Positions 8,279 to 17,569 of a stretch of 60,190 bases of DNA are shown here, one piece after another. Source of the DNA: Pseudomonas syringae pv. cilantro (lineage in GTDB: Bacteria > Pseudomonadota > Gammaproteobacteria > Pseudomonadales > Pseudomonadaceae); NCBI RefSeq assembly GCF_001293775.1, contig NZ_LGLN01000013.1:364534-424723 (forward strand), given 5' to 3'. Below the pieces are notes generated by a model, which saw nothing but the letters and a program-made list of their open reading frames with translations, was not told where the DNA came from and did no database searches. How positions within the stretch are numbered: position 1 is the stretch's first letter; every line of letters starts with the position of its first letter. The position numbers and the translations under genes were made by a program.

Positions 8279-8367
8279 GAGAGAGAGGTCATGCAGGCTG
8301 ATCCGAGAGGTAAAAACCAGAGCTGGATCGTCATTGCCAGACAGGTCGTCCGGCAATGCATTGAATA

Positions 8368-8547
8368 AGGACTCCCCGACGAACCGCTGTCGGTGTAGCC
8401 CTTGAACCCGAAAGTTCAAGGTGGAGATTGCAGGAGGTTTTAAGGCTTTCCGTCGAGCGGACATGCACACCAACCCCAACGTGCAACCCCCGTGGTTGTG
8501 CGTATCGGCTCAGGGACATGACCGACTGGCAAGCACTCCAGGGAGCG
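8368..8547 (-). ncRNA. ssrS: 6S RNA
   Basis: Read on the minus strand, this stretch contains the conserved 6S blocks in order: GTCCCTGAGCCGATA, GGTTGGTGTGCATG, AAGCCTTAAAACC, and CACCTTGAACTTTCGGGTTC with AAGGGCTACA. The ends (CTCCCTGGAGT and GGGGAGTCC) can pair to close the long stem. A TATACT -10 box lies at 8558-8553, giving a start near 8547. 6S RNA mimics an open promoter and sequesters sigma-70 RNA polymerase in stationary phase. It lies between zapA and fau as in other gammaproteobacteria. The ends are estimates within a few bases. Confidence 0.93.
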
Positions 8548-8577
8548 GCGCAAGTATACAGAAATGCCCCACAATAA

Positions 8578-8907
8578 TCAGCCCCGAGTTGAGCCTGGTG
8601 TGCCGGGCGTGTCCGTGGACAGCACCAGATCGACCTTATCGAGCAGGTCGCGGACCTGTTCGCGGGTCGATCCGCTGGTCTGCACGTCAGGCACGTGCTC
8701 CTTGTGCAACAGGTCGTGAGTGATGTTCAGGGCAGCCATCACGGCGATGCGATCAGCGCCGATAACTTTGCCGCTGCTGCGAATTTCACGCATCTTGCCA
8801 TCGAGGTAGCGCGCGGCGCTGACCAGGTTGGTGCGCTCTTCCTGAGGGCAAATGATCGAGTATTCCTTGTCGAGGATCTGAACGGTAACGCTGTTGCCAT
8901 TGCTCAT
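8578..8907 (-). CDS. zapA: Cell division protein ZapA
   Basis: A 109-residue protein matching ZapA in length and motifs: VQILDKEYSIICP at the N-terminus, then LVSAARYLDGKMREIR and DRIAVMAALNITHDLL, and a C-terminal helix for dimerisation. ZapA binds and cross-links FtsZ filaments at mid-cell. Its ATG overlaps the stop of the upstream small coiled-coil gene as ATGA, so the two are coupled. 6S RNA follows immediately. Confidence 0.93.
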   Translation of the reverse strand: MSNGNSVTVQILDKEYSIICPQEERTNLVSAARYLDGKMREIRSSGKVIGADRIAVMAALNITHDLLHKEHVPDVQTSGSTREQVRDLLDKVDLVLSTDTPGTPGSTRG

Positions 8908-9113
8908 GAGTCTTGCTCCAGGGCTTTGAGGCGCGAAATCATTGACTCGACCTTCTGCCGGGCGATTTCGTTCTTTTCAATGAGTTGGGCGCGTTCCTCG
9001 CGCCAGGATTTTTCCTGAGCTAATAGGAGTGCGTTTTCGCCTTTAAGTTGCTCGGCGAACTTCAGGAGCAGCTCTACACGTTTCATCAGCGCTTGCAGGT
9101 CGGTGTCTTCCAT
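8904..9113 (-). CDS. Small coiled-coil protein (TIGR02449-type, ZapB-like)
   Basis: A 69-residue protein that is almost wholly a helix of heptads (LMKRVELLLKFAEQLKGENALLL), with ISRLKALEQDS at its end. Proteins of this size and pattern precede zapA throughout the pseudomonads. A role alongside ZapA in division is inferred from position and from the general resemblance to ZapB; it has not been shown by anything in the sequence. It is translationally coupled to zapA by a 4-base overlap. Confidence 0.8.
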   Translation of the reverse strand: MEDTDLQALMKRVELLLKFAEQLKGENALLLAQEKSWREERAQLIEKNEIARQKVESMISRLKALEQDS

Positions 9114-9260
9114 TGTTTTCCACTGAGTACTTTCTGATGAATGGCAGGGGAGGCGATGCTCATGCTCAAGCCAGAACCGCCGTCCGGGTGATCTTGTCGC
9201 GCGGATAGTCTAGGATACAAGGCCTTCATTCTAGACATTGCGCCGTTTGGCGACCAGCAC

Positions 9261-9815
9261 ATGCCCATTCAGAATTCTCCGTACAAAGCATTCGCCACAT
9301 TACTCAACAGTGGCGGTCATCAAGTCTCCCCCGCCGAGCTGCACGGTCTGTTGCTGGGCCGCAGTTGTGCGGGTGCCGGTTTCGACAACGAAGGCTGGTT
9401 CGCCGACGCCTCGGTGCTGCTCGAAACCGAGCCGCAGGATAACATCCGCGCCGCGCTTGTCGGCTTGCAAGAGATGGCCAAAAGCGAACTCACCGGCGAA
9501 GACATGACCGTTGTGCTGTTGCTGCCGGGCGACGACGAACCGCTGACCGAGCGCGCTGCCGCATTGGGCCAGTGGTGTCAGGGTTTCCTGTCAGGTTTTG
9601 GTCTGGGCATTGGTGACAAGACGCTCGGCAGCGAAGCCAGAGCCGTTCTCGAAGACCTGGCAGCCATCGCTCAGGTTCAGGATGCGCTGGAAGAGTCCGA
9701 AGACGGCGAGACCGACTACATGGAAGTCATGGAGTATATGCGCGTAGCGCCGTTGCTGCTCTTCACCGAGTTCAACGAGCCGGCCGCGCCGGAACCCAAG
9801 CCTTCCCTGCACTGA
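9261..9815 (+). CDS. UPF0149 family protein (YgfB/YecA-like)
   Basis: A 184-residue acidic protein with the family's [16 protein letters not shown] near the N-terminus, [12 protein letters not shown] in the middle, and [17 protein letters not shown] near the end. It is divergent from zapA and precedes pepP, the usual order ygfB-pepP-ubiH-visC. The biochemical function is not clear from sequence. It probably heads the operon, with 77 bases between its stop and pepP. Confidence 0.88.
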   Translation: MPIQNSPYKAFATLLNSGGHQVSPAELHGLLLGRSCAGAGFDNEGWFADASVLLETEPQDNIRAALVGLQEMAKSELTGEDMTVVLLLPGDDEPLTERAAALGQWCQGFLSGFGLGIGDKTLGSEARAVLEDLAAIAQVQDALEESEDGETDYMEVMEYMRVAPLLLFTEFNEPAAPEPKPSLH

Positions 9816-9892
9816 CCGACAGCAATCACTGCGACACCGGTCCGGGCTGATACCGCCCTGGCCGGCAGACTCCATCAGGACTCAAGCTGCCA

Positions 9893-11227
9893 ATGATTCA
9901 GATCCCTAAGTCCGAATACGCCCGCCGCCGCAAGGCGCTGATGGCTCAGATGGAGCCGAACAGCATCGCGATTCTGCCCGCCGCTGCGGTGGCTATTCGT
10001 AATCGGGATGTCGAGCACGTGTACCGGCAGGACAGCGACTTTCAGTACCTGAGCGGCTTTCCCGAGCCCGAAGCGGTGGTCGTGCTGATTCCCGGACGCG
10101 AGTACGGCGAGTACGTTCTGTTCTGCCGCGAGCGCAACCCCGAGCGCGAGCTGTGGGATGGTCTGCGCGCCGGGCAGGAAGGTGCGATTCGCGATTTTGG
10201 CGCGGACGATGCGTTCCCGATCAGCGACATCGACGACATTTTGCCGGGCCTGATCGAAGGCCGCGACCGAGTGTATTCGGCGATGGGCAGCAACCCTGAG
10301 TTCGACCGGCACGTCATGGACTGGATCAACGTGATCCGCTCCAAGGCGCACCTCGGCGCGCAGCCGCCCAAAGAGTTCGTGGCGCTGGATCACCTGCTGC
10401 ACGACATGCGTCTGTACAAGTCGGCGGCGGAAATCAAAGTCATGCGCCATGCGGCGGAAATCTCCGCGCGTGCCCATGTGCGTGCAATGCAGGCCTGTCG
10501 CGCCGGTCTGCATGAGTTCAGCCTGGAAGCCGAGCTGGATTATGAATTCCGCAGGGGCGGGTCGAAGATGCCGGCCTACGGCTCCATCGTCGCCTCGGGG
10601 CGCAACGGCTGCATCCTGCATTACCAGCAGAACGACGCGGTGCTCAAGGACGGCGATCTGGTGCTGATCGACGCGGGCTGCGAAATTGACTGTTACGCCA
10701 GCGACATCACCCGTACCTTTCCAGTGAGTGGCAGGTTTTCACCCGAGCAGAAAGCCATTTATGAGCTGGTGCTGAAATCGCAGTACGCCGCCTTTGACGC
10801 CATCGGCCCGGACAAACACTGGAACCAGGCGCACGAAGCGACGGTCCAGGTTATTACCGCCGGGCTGGTCGAGCTTGGCCTGCTGCAAGGCGATGTCGCG
10901 CAATTGATCGAAAGCGAGGCCTACAAGGCTTTTTACATGCACCGCGCCGGGCACTGGCTGGGCATGGACGTGCATGATGTAGGCGAATACAAGGTCGGCG
11001 GCGAGTGGCGAGTATTGGAGGCCGGCATGACGCTGACCGTCGAACCCGGGATTTACATATCCCCCGATAATCTGGATGTCGCGAAGAAATGGCGAGGTAT
11101 TGGTGTGCGAATCGAGGATGACGTGGTGGTAACCCGGCGGGGCTGTGAAATCCTGTCCGGCGGCGTGCCCAAGACCGTCGCCGAGATCGAGGCGCTGATG
11201 GCTGGCGCACAGGAGCCCATCGTATGA
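9893..11227 (+). CDS. pepP: Xaa-Pro aminopeptidase
   Basis: A 444-residue M24B metallopeptidase that removes the N-terminal residue before a proline. The N-terminal domain (1-175) precedes the pita-bread catalytic domain. All five metal ligands are visible: Asp260 and Asp271 (in LIDAGCEIDCYASDITRTF), His354 (HRAGHWLG), Glu384 (VEPGIY) and Glu408 (VRIEDDV). The stop overlaps the start of ubiH as ATGA. Confidence 0.95.
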   Translation: MIQIPKSEYARRRKALMAQMEPNSIAILPAAAVAIRNRDVEHVYRQDSDFQYLSGFPEPEAVVVLIPGREYGEYVLFCRERNPERELWDGLRAGQEGAIRDFGADDAFPISDIDDILPGLIEGRDRVYSAMGSNPEFDRHVMDWINVIRSKAHLGAQPPKEFVALDHLLHDMRLYKSAAEIKVMRHAAEISARAHVRAMQACRAGLHEFSLEAELDYEFRRGGSKMPAYGSIVASGRNGCILHYQQNDAVLKDGDLVLIDAGCEIDCYASDITRTFPVSGRFSPEQKAIYELVLKSQYAAFDAIGPDKHWNQAHEATVQVITAGLVELGLLQGDVAQLIESEAYKAFYMHRAGHWLGMDVHDVGEYKVGGEWRVLEAGMTLTVEPGIYISPDNLDVAKKWRGIGVRIEDDVVVTRRGCEILSGGVPKTVAEIEALMAGAQEPIV

Positions 11228-12411
11228 GCCGGTTCAATATCGCAATCGTTGGCGGAGGGCTGGTAGGCGCAAGCCTCGCCCTTGCGCTACAGGCCGGTGC
11301 CAAGGCTCGGGGCTGGAGCATCGTGCTGATCGAGCCGTTTGCTCCGGGCGAAAGCTGGCAACCCAGTTATGACGCACGCTCGTCTGCATTGTCGTTCGGC
11401 GCTCGGCGTATCTACGAGCGGCTCGGCGTCTGGCAGCAGATTGCACGGCGTGCCGAGCCGATTCTGCAAATCCAGGTTTCGGACCGCGGGCGCTTTGGCG
11501 CGACCCGTCTTGCGGCGATTGAAGAAGGCGTGCCCGCGCTCGGCTATGTCGTGGAAAACGCCTGGCTGGGTCAGGCGCTCTGGGCCGCTCTGGACCGAGA
11601 TGTCGTCAGTTGGCGCGTGCCGGCAGAGGTCAAGCAGATGCACCCGCTGCCTGACGGCTATCGCCTGACGCTGAACGATGAGACCGAGCTGGAGTGTGAT
11701 CTGGCCGTGCTCGCCGACGGCGGTCGTTCCAGCCTGCGTGAGCAACTGGGCGTCGGTGTGCGCCAGCGGCCTTACGACCAGAGCGCTCTGATCGCCAACA
11801 TCACGCCGAGCGAAGCTCATTGCGGGCAGGCTTTCGAGCGTTTTACCGACGATGGCCCGATGGCCTTGTTGCCATTGCCGGACAACCGCTGCGCGTTGGT
11901 CTGGACCCGTCCGGGAAATGACACCCAGCGTCTCGCCGATCTCGATGACCGGCGTTTTCTTGAAGAACTGCAGGGCGTGTTTGGCTACCGCCTGGGCACG
12001 CTGCGGCAGGTCGGGGCGCGCTATGTCTACCCGTTGGCGCTGGTCGAAGCCGAAGAGCAGGTGCGCTCGCATCTGGTGATCCTGGGCAACGCAGCGCACA
12101 GCCTGCATCCAATCGCCGGGCAGGGGTTCAATCTGTCGCTGCGGGACGCCGATGCGCTGGCCGAGACGCTGCTCGACAGTGATGCCCCGCTGGGTGATCT
12201 GCCGACCTTGCAGCGCTACCGCGAACGTCAGTTTATGGATCAGCAGTTGACCGTCGGTTTCTCCGACAAGGTGACGCGCCTGTTCGGCAGCACTCAGTCG
12301 GCAGTGGCCACGGGACGTAATCTGGGATTGCTGGGCCTTGATCTGCTGCCGGTCGCCAAACGCTGGTTCGCCCGTCAGGCGATGGGGCTGGGGACTCGAA
12401 CCGATGTGTGA
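11224..12411 (+). CDS. ubiH: 2-octaprenyl-6-methoxyphenol hydroxylase
   Basis: A 395-residue FAD monooxygenase of ubiquinone synthesis. It has the N-terminal dinucleotide motif VGGGLVGASLALAL, the middle ADGGRSSLRE (the DG motif for FAD/NADPH) and the C-terminal GNAAHSLHPIAGQGFNL that contacts FAD ribityl. It hydroxylates the ring of the ubiquinone precursor. It is coupled to pepP by a 4-base overlap and followed 45 bases later by a paralogue, so both ring hydroxylases are made together. Confidence 0.92.
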   Translation: MSRFNIAIVGGGLVGASLALALQAGAKARGWSIVLIEPFAPGESWQPSYDARSSALSFGARRIYERLGVWQQIARRAEPILQIQVSDRGRFGATRLAAIEEGVPALGYVVENAWLGQALWAALDRDVVSWRVPAEVKQMHPLPDGYRLTLNDETELECDLAVLADGGRSSLREQLGVGVRQRPYDQSALIANITPSEAHCGQAFERFTDDGPMALLPLPDNRCALVWTRPGNDTQRLADLDDRRFLEELQGVFGYRLGTLRQVGARYVYPLALVEAEEQVRSHLVILGNAAHSLHPIAGQGFNLSLRDADALAETLLDSDAPLGDLPTLQRYRERQFMDQQLTVGFSDKVTRLFGSTQSAVATGRNLGLLGLDLLPVAKRWFARQAMGLGTRTDV

Positions 12412-12456
12412 CGCACGCCCTTTAAATACCTGGCTTCGGCCGCAAGCGAGAACGGT

Positions 12457-13692
12457 TTGAGCATGGAAACACGCGCGGATGTGCTGATTATCGGAGCCGG
12501 CATGGTCGGCAGCGCCCTTGCACTGGCCTTGCAGGGCAGTGGCCTGGACGTGCTGGTGGTCGATGGCGGGCCGCTGAGCGTCAAACCCTTCGACCCGCAA
12601 TCGACATTCGAGCCGCGGGTCAGCGCCCTCTCGGCTGCCAGCCAGCGCATTCTGCAACGCCTGGACGTGTGGGAAGGCATCGCTGCGCGGCGCATCAGCC
12701 CGTATGCGCACATGCATGTCTGGGATGGCAGCGGCACCGGGCAGATTCACTTTTCGGCCTCCAGCGTGCACGCCAATGTACTGGGGCATATCGTCGAAAA
12801 TCGCGTGGTGCAGGACGCGCTGCTTGATCGCCTGCATGACAGCGATATCGGCTTGCTGGCCAATTCGCGACTTGAGCAGATGCGCCATTCAGGCGATGAC
12901 TGGCTGCTGACTCTGGCAGACGGCCGCTTGTTGCGCGCACCTCTTGTGGTTGCGGCCGACGGCGCGAACTCCGCTGTGCGCCGTCTGACGGAAACGCCGA
13001 CGCGAGAGTGGGATTACCAGCACCACGCGATCATTACCAGCGTGCGCACGGCCGACTCGCACAGGAAAACCGCCTGGCAGCGTTTCACCGATGACGGCCC
13101 GCTGGCGTTTCTGCCGCTGGATCGTGAGGGTGAGCACTGGTGCTCCATCGTCTGGTCGGTCACGCCGGCTGAGGCCGAGCGTCTGATGGTGCTGGACGAC
13201 GATCTGTTTTGTCGCGAGCTGGAAAGCGCGTTCGAGGGGCGACTTGGTCAGGTCATGACTGCCGACGCGCGTCTGTGTGTGCCGCTGCGTCAGCGTCATG
13301 CCAAGCGCTACGTCGCCAAGGGGCTGGCCCTGATTGGCGACGCCGCGCACACCATCCATCCGCTGGCCGGGCAGGGCGTGAACCTCGGTTTTCTCGATGC
13401 TGCGGTGCTGGCCGAGGTGCTGACTCATGCTGCCCGGCGTGGCGAGCGTTGGTCGGATGTGCGCGTGCTGGGGCGCTATGAGCGCCGTCGCATGCCGCAC
13501 AACCTGACGCTGATGGCGGCGATGGAAGGTTTCGAACGCCTGTTCCAGGCCGATCCGCTGCCCCTGCGCTGGCTGCGCAACGCCGGTTTGAAAATGGTCA
13601 ACCAGATGCCGGAAGCCAAGGCACTGTTTGTGCGCGAAGCATTAGGGCTGTCCGGGGATCTGCCGGAACTGGCGCGGATTGATGCTCGTTAG
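12457..13692 (+). CDS. VisC/UbiI-family ubiquinone ring hydroxylase
   Basis: A 411-residue paralogue of the preceding UbiH. It shows the FAD motif IGAGMVGSALALAL, the ADGANSAVRR motif and GDAAHTIHPLAGQGVNLGF. The family includes UbiI (C5 hydroxylase), UbiF and UbiM; position after ubiH fits VisC/UbiI, but sequence alone does not fix which ring carbon it hydroxylates. An unusual insertion-free length and intact motifs argue that it is active. Confidence 0.88.
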   Translation: MSMETRADVLIIGAGMVGSALALALQGSGLDVLVVDGGPLSVKPFDPQSTFEPRVSALSAASQRILQRLDVWEGIAARRISPYAHMHVWDGSGTGQIHFSASSVHANVLGHIVENRVVQDALLDRLHDSDIGLLANSRLEQMRHSGDDWLLTLADGRLLRAPLVVAADGANSAVRRLTETPTREWDYQHHAIITSVRTADSHRKTAWQRFTDDGPLAFLPLDREGEHWCSIVWSVTPAEAERLMVLDDDLFCRELESAFEGRLGQVMTADARLCVPLRQRHAKRYVAKGLALIGDAAHTIHPLAGQGVNLGFLDAAVLAEVLTHAARRGERWSDVRVLGRYERRRMPHNLTLMAAMEGFERLFQADPLPLRWLRNAGLKMVNQMPEAKALFVREALGLSGDLPELARIDAR

Positions 13693-13763
13693 GGCATCAC
13701 TCCACAGCCCAATGGCGTTACGCCTGTTCAAGATCGGACGCGGAGCGTCGCACGATAGTCGCC

Positions 13764-14756
13764 TTACCGCACCAGCCCATTGCGGTACTGCTCCGGCGTC
13801 AGCCCGGTCCAGCGTTTGAACGCGCGGCTCAGGCTGTCGGTGTCGCCGAAGCCCAGCAAATACGCGACTTCGCTCAGTGAAGTCTGTGGCTCGCTCATGT
13901 GCAGCAGTGCCAGGTTCTGGCGGCATTGATTGAGCAGCAGGTCGTAACAGCATCCTTCATCCGCCAGGTGCCGCTCCAGGCTGCGCGGGCTCAGGTGCAG
14001 GGCTTCGGCGATGCTTTGCGCAGTGGGCTCGCCATCCGGCAGCAGGGTTTCGATCGCCGAGCGCACGCGCTGCTCCCAGATCAGCGATGGCAGCGGGTCG
14101 CCGTTGGTGTTGTGCTCGGTCAGCTGAATCGGGCCGTCGTGCAGATGGCCGTCGAAATCATCAGCGCCAAATTGCAGCATGTTTTCTCCTGCCGAGAAAT
14201 TCAGCGCTGAGCGAAACAGATCGTGCCAGGGCTGCGGGTTGTCGGGCGCCGGCCGTTGCAGGTGTACGGCGAGGGGCGCGTAACCTCTGCCGAGCCGATT
14301 GCGACAGGTACGCAGGTAAATTGCGGCGAATGCATCCAGCAGCTCATGGATGGGCGACGGACAGGATTTCGGCGCGCTGAAACGAAACTCATAACGCTCG
14401 CCGGCTGCCCTGAAATCCAGCTCCAGCGAGTCTTCGGCCACCGAGTGGTAACGCACGATGCGTTCGAATACCTCGCGCAATGAGCCACTGGCAACCAGCG
14501 TATAGCCCAGCGCATGGAAGGTGGTCGGGCTGACAAACCTTGATACACGCAGCCCCAGGGTCGGATCGAGACTGGTTTGCACCGCGAGTTCCCAGAGCAG
14601 GGCAGTGGTGGCTGCCGGAAACTGCGCATCCGGATCATCAAGCTGGCGCAGGTCGATACCTGCGCTCTGGCACAGCGCGTTGCTGTCCGCGCCTAGCGCA
14701 TCGAGTTGTTTGCGCAGAGCGCGTGTCCAGCTGGCGAGACTGCTTGGCTCAGGCAT
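13764..14756 (-). CDS. AraC-family transcriptional regulator
   Basis: A 330-residue protein with an N-terminal arabinose-binding-type effector domain (about 20-210, containing FVSPTTFHALGYTL, which is typical of the OruR/ArgR-like branch) and a C-terminal AraC helix-turn-helix pair (about 235-328, with LHLSPRSLERHLADEG and SEVAYLLGFGDTDSLSRAFKRW). It points away from the exuT-like gene across a long gap. Target and effector are not evident. Confidence 0.92.
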   Translation of the reverse strand: MPEPSSLASWTRALRKQLDALGADSNALCQSAGIDLRQLDDPDAQFPAATTALLWELAVQTSLDPTLGLRVSRFVSPTTFHALGYTLVASGSLREVFERIVRYHSVAEDSLELDFRAAGERYEFRFSAPKSCPSPIHELLDAFAAIYLRTCRNRLGRGYAPLAVHLQRPAPDNPQPWHDLFRSALNFSAGENMLQFGADDFDGHLHDGPIQLTEHNTNGDPLPSLIWEQRVRSAIETLLPDGEPTAQSIAEALHLSPRSLERHLADEGCCYDLLLNQCRQNLALLHMSEPQTSLSEVAYLLGFGDTDSLSRAFKRWTGLTPEQYRNGLVR

Positions 14757-15082
14757 GTGAGCACCCTTCCTGGATTGGGTTGTCGTTCAACGTCGGCGCA
14801 CTGCCGACAGAGCATCAAGAGACATTCCCTTGCCCGATGCCCCCTCAGAGAATGAAAGCTTTTGTGACAGTTGTGCAAGCCCCCTGATGCAATTCCTGAA
14901 TCTTTACAGGTCGCGCTCGTTTGGCCACCTCGGCCGGTAGCGGCTGCGTATGACGTTGCCTTCAGAAAGTGGCGTTGCAAAAAGCTGAATTTTTTCGAGT
15001 CGTCGTATAACTAGGTGTTTCGGTGTCAAGTGGTCTGTCGTCGCCAAAGGCTTCATACGGGCGCTATAGGCTTTTCTGCTGA
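14757..15082. other. Intergenic region upstream of the AraC regulator
   Basis: About 330 bases with no convincing gene. The small open frames here have no ribosome sites or recognisable products. The region presumably contains the AraC gene promoter, which I could not place. Confidence 0.5.
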
Positions 15083-15111
15083 TTGACACTGCCGTCCCAA
15101 GTGACTATAAG
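15083..15111 (+). promoter_or_regulatory. Sigma-70 promoter of the exuT-like gene
   Basis: TTGACA (15083-15088) and TATAAG (15106-15111) are separated by exactly 17 bases, an almost ideal housekeeping promoter. The predicted start, near 15118, falls in the palindrome that follows, and the leader to the exuT-like ATG is about 260 bases. Confidence 0.8.
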
Positions 15112-15116
15112 TGCGT

Positions 15117-15135
15117 TATGTTGTACGACAACATA
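15117..15135 (+). promoter_or_regulatory. GntR/FadR-type operator
   Basis: TATGTTGT and ACAACATA form perfect 8-base arms around ACG. The core TTGTACGACAA fits the TnGTnnnACnA pattern of FadR-subfamily GntR regulators, which commonly control sugar-acid uptake. It covers the predicted transcription start, so binding would repress. No GntR gene lies in the window. Confidence 0.75.
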
Positions 15136-15381
15136 TGGCTTTTAAAAAATTACAACCATAAAAATAATTCAAAGAGTGACAGGCTCATGATCAACCTTCT
15201 CATCCGCGCATTCCCTAAGCCAGAATGGCTCTCTAAATCAGCTTTAACCCACGAAAAGCAGCGAAATTCGTCGATAGGCCTCTGTCGAGCAATCGAAACC
15301 TAACGTTACATAAAATAAGCCGCCTCACGGTTTTGGCCGCGGGACGCTCATCGCCAATCTAAAAATAAACAGGGTGAAGAG
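15136..15381 (+). other. Long leader of the exuT-like gene
   Basis: A leader of about 245 bases, A+T-rich in its first third. A short frame starting at ATG 15187 has no family likeness. No known riboswitch was recognised. Confidence 0.4.
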
Positions 15382-16692
15382 ATGAAAGTAAAAGGCATCC
15401 GGTGGTGGATGGTCGGGCTGGTCACGGCCGGTCTGGTCGTCAACTACCTCGCACGTAACACGCTGTCCGTTGCAGCGCCCACGCTCATGAGCGAGTTGAG
15501 CATTTCTACCGAGCAGTACGCGCATATCGTCGTCGCCTGGCAGGTGTGCTACGCGATCATGCAACCGGTGGCGGGTTACATCATCGATGCCATCGGCACC
15601 AAGATGGGCTTTGCGATTTTTGCAGTGGCCTGGTCGGCGGCCTGCGCTGCGGCCGCGTTTGCAACCGGCTGGCAGAGCCTGGCGATCTTCCGTGGCATGC
15701 TCGGCCTGACCGAAGCGGCGGGCCTGCCAGCGGGCGTCAAGGCGACCACCGAATGGTTTCCCGCCAAAGAACGTTCGGTCGCCATTGGCTGGTTCAACAT
15801 CGGCTCATCGTTCGGCGCCTTGCTGGCGCCGCCGCTGGTGGTCTGGGCGATTCTGCAAAGCGGCTGGGAGCTGGCATTTTTGATTGTCGGCGGCCTGGGC
15901 ATTGTGTGGAGTGGACTGTGGCTGTTGCTGTACAAGCACCCGCGTGACCAGAAACGTCTGGGCGATGCCGAGCGCGATTACATCCTCAGCGGCCAGGAAT
16001 CACGCCTCAAGGATGCCCCTGCTCAAAAAGGCAGTTGGAAACGGCTGTTCAAAAACCGCAACTTTTATGCGATTGCCTCGGCACGCATCCTCTCCGAGCC
16101 CGCCTGGCAGACTTTCAATGCGTGGATTCCGCTGTACCTGATGACCGAGCGTCACATGAACATCAAGGAAGTGGCGATGTTCGCCTGGCTGCCGTTTCTG
16201 GCAGCGGATATCGGCTGTGTGCTGGGCGGTTATCTCAGCCCGCTGTTCCACAAATACTGCAAGGTTTCGCTGTTCACCTCGCGCAAGATGGTCATGCTGT
16301 TCGGTTGCTCTTGCATGATCGGACCGGCCTGCATCGGCCTGGTCGAAAGCCCCTACACTGCGATCGCGTTGTTGTGTGTGGGCGGCTTCGCTCACCAGAC
16401 CCTGTCGGGTGCGCTGTACTCGATCACCTCGGACTCATTCGGTAAAAACGAAGTCGCGACAGCCACCGGCATGGGCGGGATGTTCGGCTTTTTTGGTGCC
16501 GCAGCGTTCACAATGGTATTCGGCGTGCTGGTCACCAAAATCGGCTACAGCCCGCTGTTTGTAGTGCTGGCGATCTTCGATCTGATCGCGGCGATTGTGG
16601 TGTGGAACGTCGCCCGCGAAGTCCCGCAGACAGAAGAGCCAGTGATGCTGAACCCTGCCGAGCCAGGCATTCGCCCGGTTCCAGCGACATGA
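15382..16692 (+). CDS. exuT: Hexuronate (galacturonate/glucuronate) MFS transporter
   Basis: A 436-residue anion:cation symporter-family MFS protein. It follows E. coli ExuT closely along its length: IKGLRWYM-like start (VKGIRWWMVGLVTAG), RNTLSVAAPTLMSELSIST, ATTEWFPAKERSVAIGWFN, FYKHPRDQK-like LLYKHPRDQKRL, AFAWLPF-type loop and GGFAHQTLSGAL. It should import hexuronates from plant cell walls by proton symport. The gene stands alone with its own promoter and operator and a terminator, so it is probably regulated together with a catabolic locus elsewhere. Confidence 0.82.
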   Translation: MKVKGIRWWMVGLVTAGLVVNYLARNTLSVAAPTLMSELSISTEQYAHIVVAWQVCYAIMQPVAGYIIDAIGTKMGFAIFAVAWSAACAAAAFATGWQSLAIFRGMLGLTEAAGLPAGVKATTEWFPAKERSVAIGWFNIGSSFGALLAPPLVVWAILQSGWELAFLIVGGLGIVWSGLWLLLYKHPRDQKRLGDAERDYILSGQESRLKDAPAQKGSWKRLFKNRNFYAIASARILSEPAWQTFNAWIPLYLMTERHMNIKEVAMFAWLPFLAADIGCVLGGYLSPLFHKYCKVSLFTSRKMVMLFGCSCMIGPACIGLVESPYTAIALLCVGGFAHQTLSGALYSITSDSFGKNEVATATGMGGMFGFFGAAAFTMVFGVLVTKIGYSPLFVVLAIFDLIAAIVVWNVAREVPQTEEPVMLNPAEPGIRPVPAT

Positions 16693-16751
16693 GGCACGTC
16701 GTATTCCTGTCATGAAATGCGGTTAATCTTTGCTCTGAAAGTGATTTTGTT

Positions 16752-16791
16752 AAGGGCCGCTCCTCGAAGGCAGGGAGTGGTCCTTTTTTTT
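16752..16791 (+). terminator. Terminator of the exuT-like gene
   Basis: AAGGGCCGCTCC pairs, with one or two G-T wobbles, with GGGAGTGGTCCTT, and a run of eight Ts follows. This is a standard intrinsic terminator 60 bases after the stop. Confidence 0.85.
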
Positions 16792-16905
16792 GCCTGTGAC
16801 TTCATATTCATTTTGGGAATTAATAAATAGCTTCTTATTCCTTAGCGGATATAGCTTCACTCCCTATACTCGCCTCATGAACGCATACGTGCAGGAGGCG
16901 AATCC

Positions 16906-17487
16906 ATGCATAACGAGTCGATCCGGTATCTGATCGTGCCAGGCTGGCAAGGGTCTCCTGATGATCATTGGCAGACCCACTGGCAAAACAGCCTGCCCAA
17001 CAGCACCCGCGTGGAGCAGGCCGACTGGCTCAAGCCCCGCCGTGAAGACTGGGTGGGCGAGTTGCAACGCACGATTGCCGAGCATGACACGCCCGTGATC
17101 CTGATCGCTCACAGCCTGGGGTGCGTGACGGTTGCGCATTGGGCGCAGTTGGCGCCACTGGAAACCCTGCGTCAGGTGCAGGGCGCACTGCTGGTTGCGC
17201 CTGCCGACGTAGAACGTCCGAACTGCCCGCCTGCGCTACGCAATTTCGCACCTGTACCGACCGACCTGCTGCCGTTTCCGACGCAGATTGTCTGCTCTGA
17301 CAACGATCCTGCGGTCAGCTCCCAGCGGGCCATGGAGATGGCACGGCACTGGGGCGCCGAACTCGGATTTCTCAGTCAGGCCGGGCATATCAACGTCAAA
17401 TCCGGTCATCAACGCTGGGAACAGGGTTTCGCCTACCTGTACCGACTGCAAAGCCGTCTGGAGCAGCACTCGCGTCGTCGCGCATGA
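16906..17487 (+). CDS. RBBP9/YdeN-family serine hydrolase
   Basis: A 193-residue alpha/beta hydrolase. It opens with YLIVPGWQGSPDDHWQTHW, characteristic of the RBBP9/YdeN family, and has the nucleophile elbow AHSLGC with the catalytic Ser, an Asp in CSDNDPAV and a His in AGHINVKSGH. The substrate is unknown. The ATG is preceded by GGAGG. It is followed 82 bases later by the sigma-54-like gene on the same strand. Confidence 0.88.
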   Translation: MHNESIRYLIVPGWQGSPDDHWQTHWQNSLPNSTRVEQADWLKPRREDWVGELQRTIAEHDTPVILIAHSLGCVTVAHWAQLAPLETLRQVQGALLVAPADVERPNCPPALRNFAPVPTDLLPFPTQIVCSDNDPAVSSQRAMEMARHWGAELGFLSQAGHINVKSGHQRWEQGFAYLYRLQSRLEQHSRRRA

Positions 17488-17569
17488 CCGGGCTATTTTT
17501 TTACAAGGCCCGTCGGGTCCTGTCTTTTTAACGCTTGAGCCGTCGCAAGGGCTCAGGCGGGAGTGTGTC

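Noticed and set aside
15118..15303. A 61-codon frame in the exuT leader
   Set aside because: Its ATG lies in the operator palindrome, there is no ribosome site, and the product has no family likeness.
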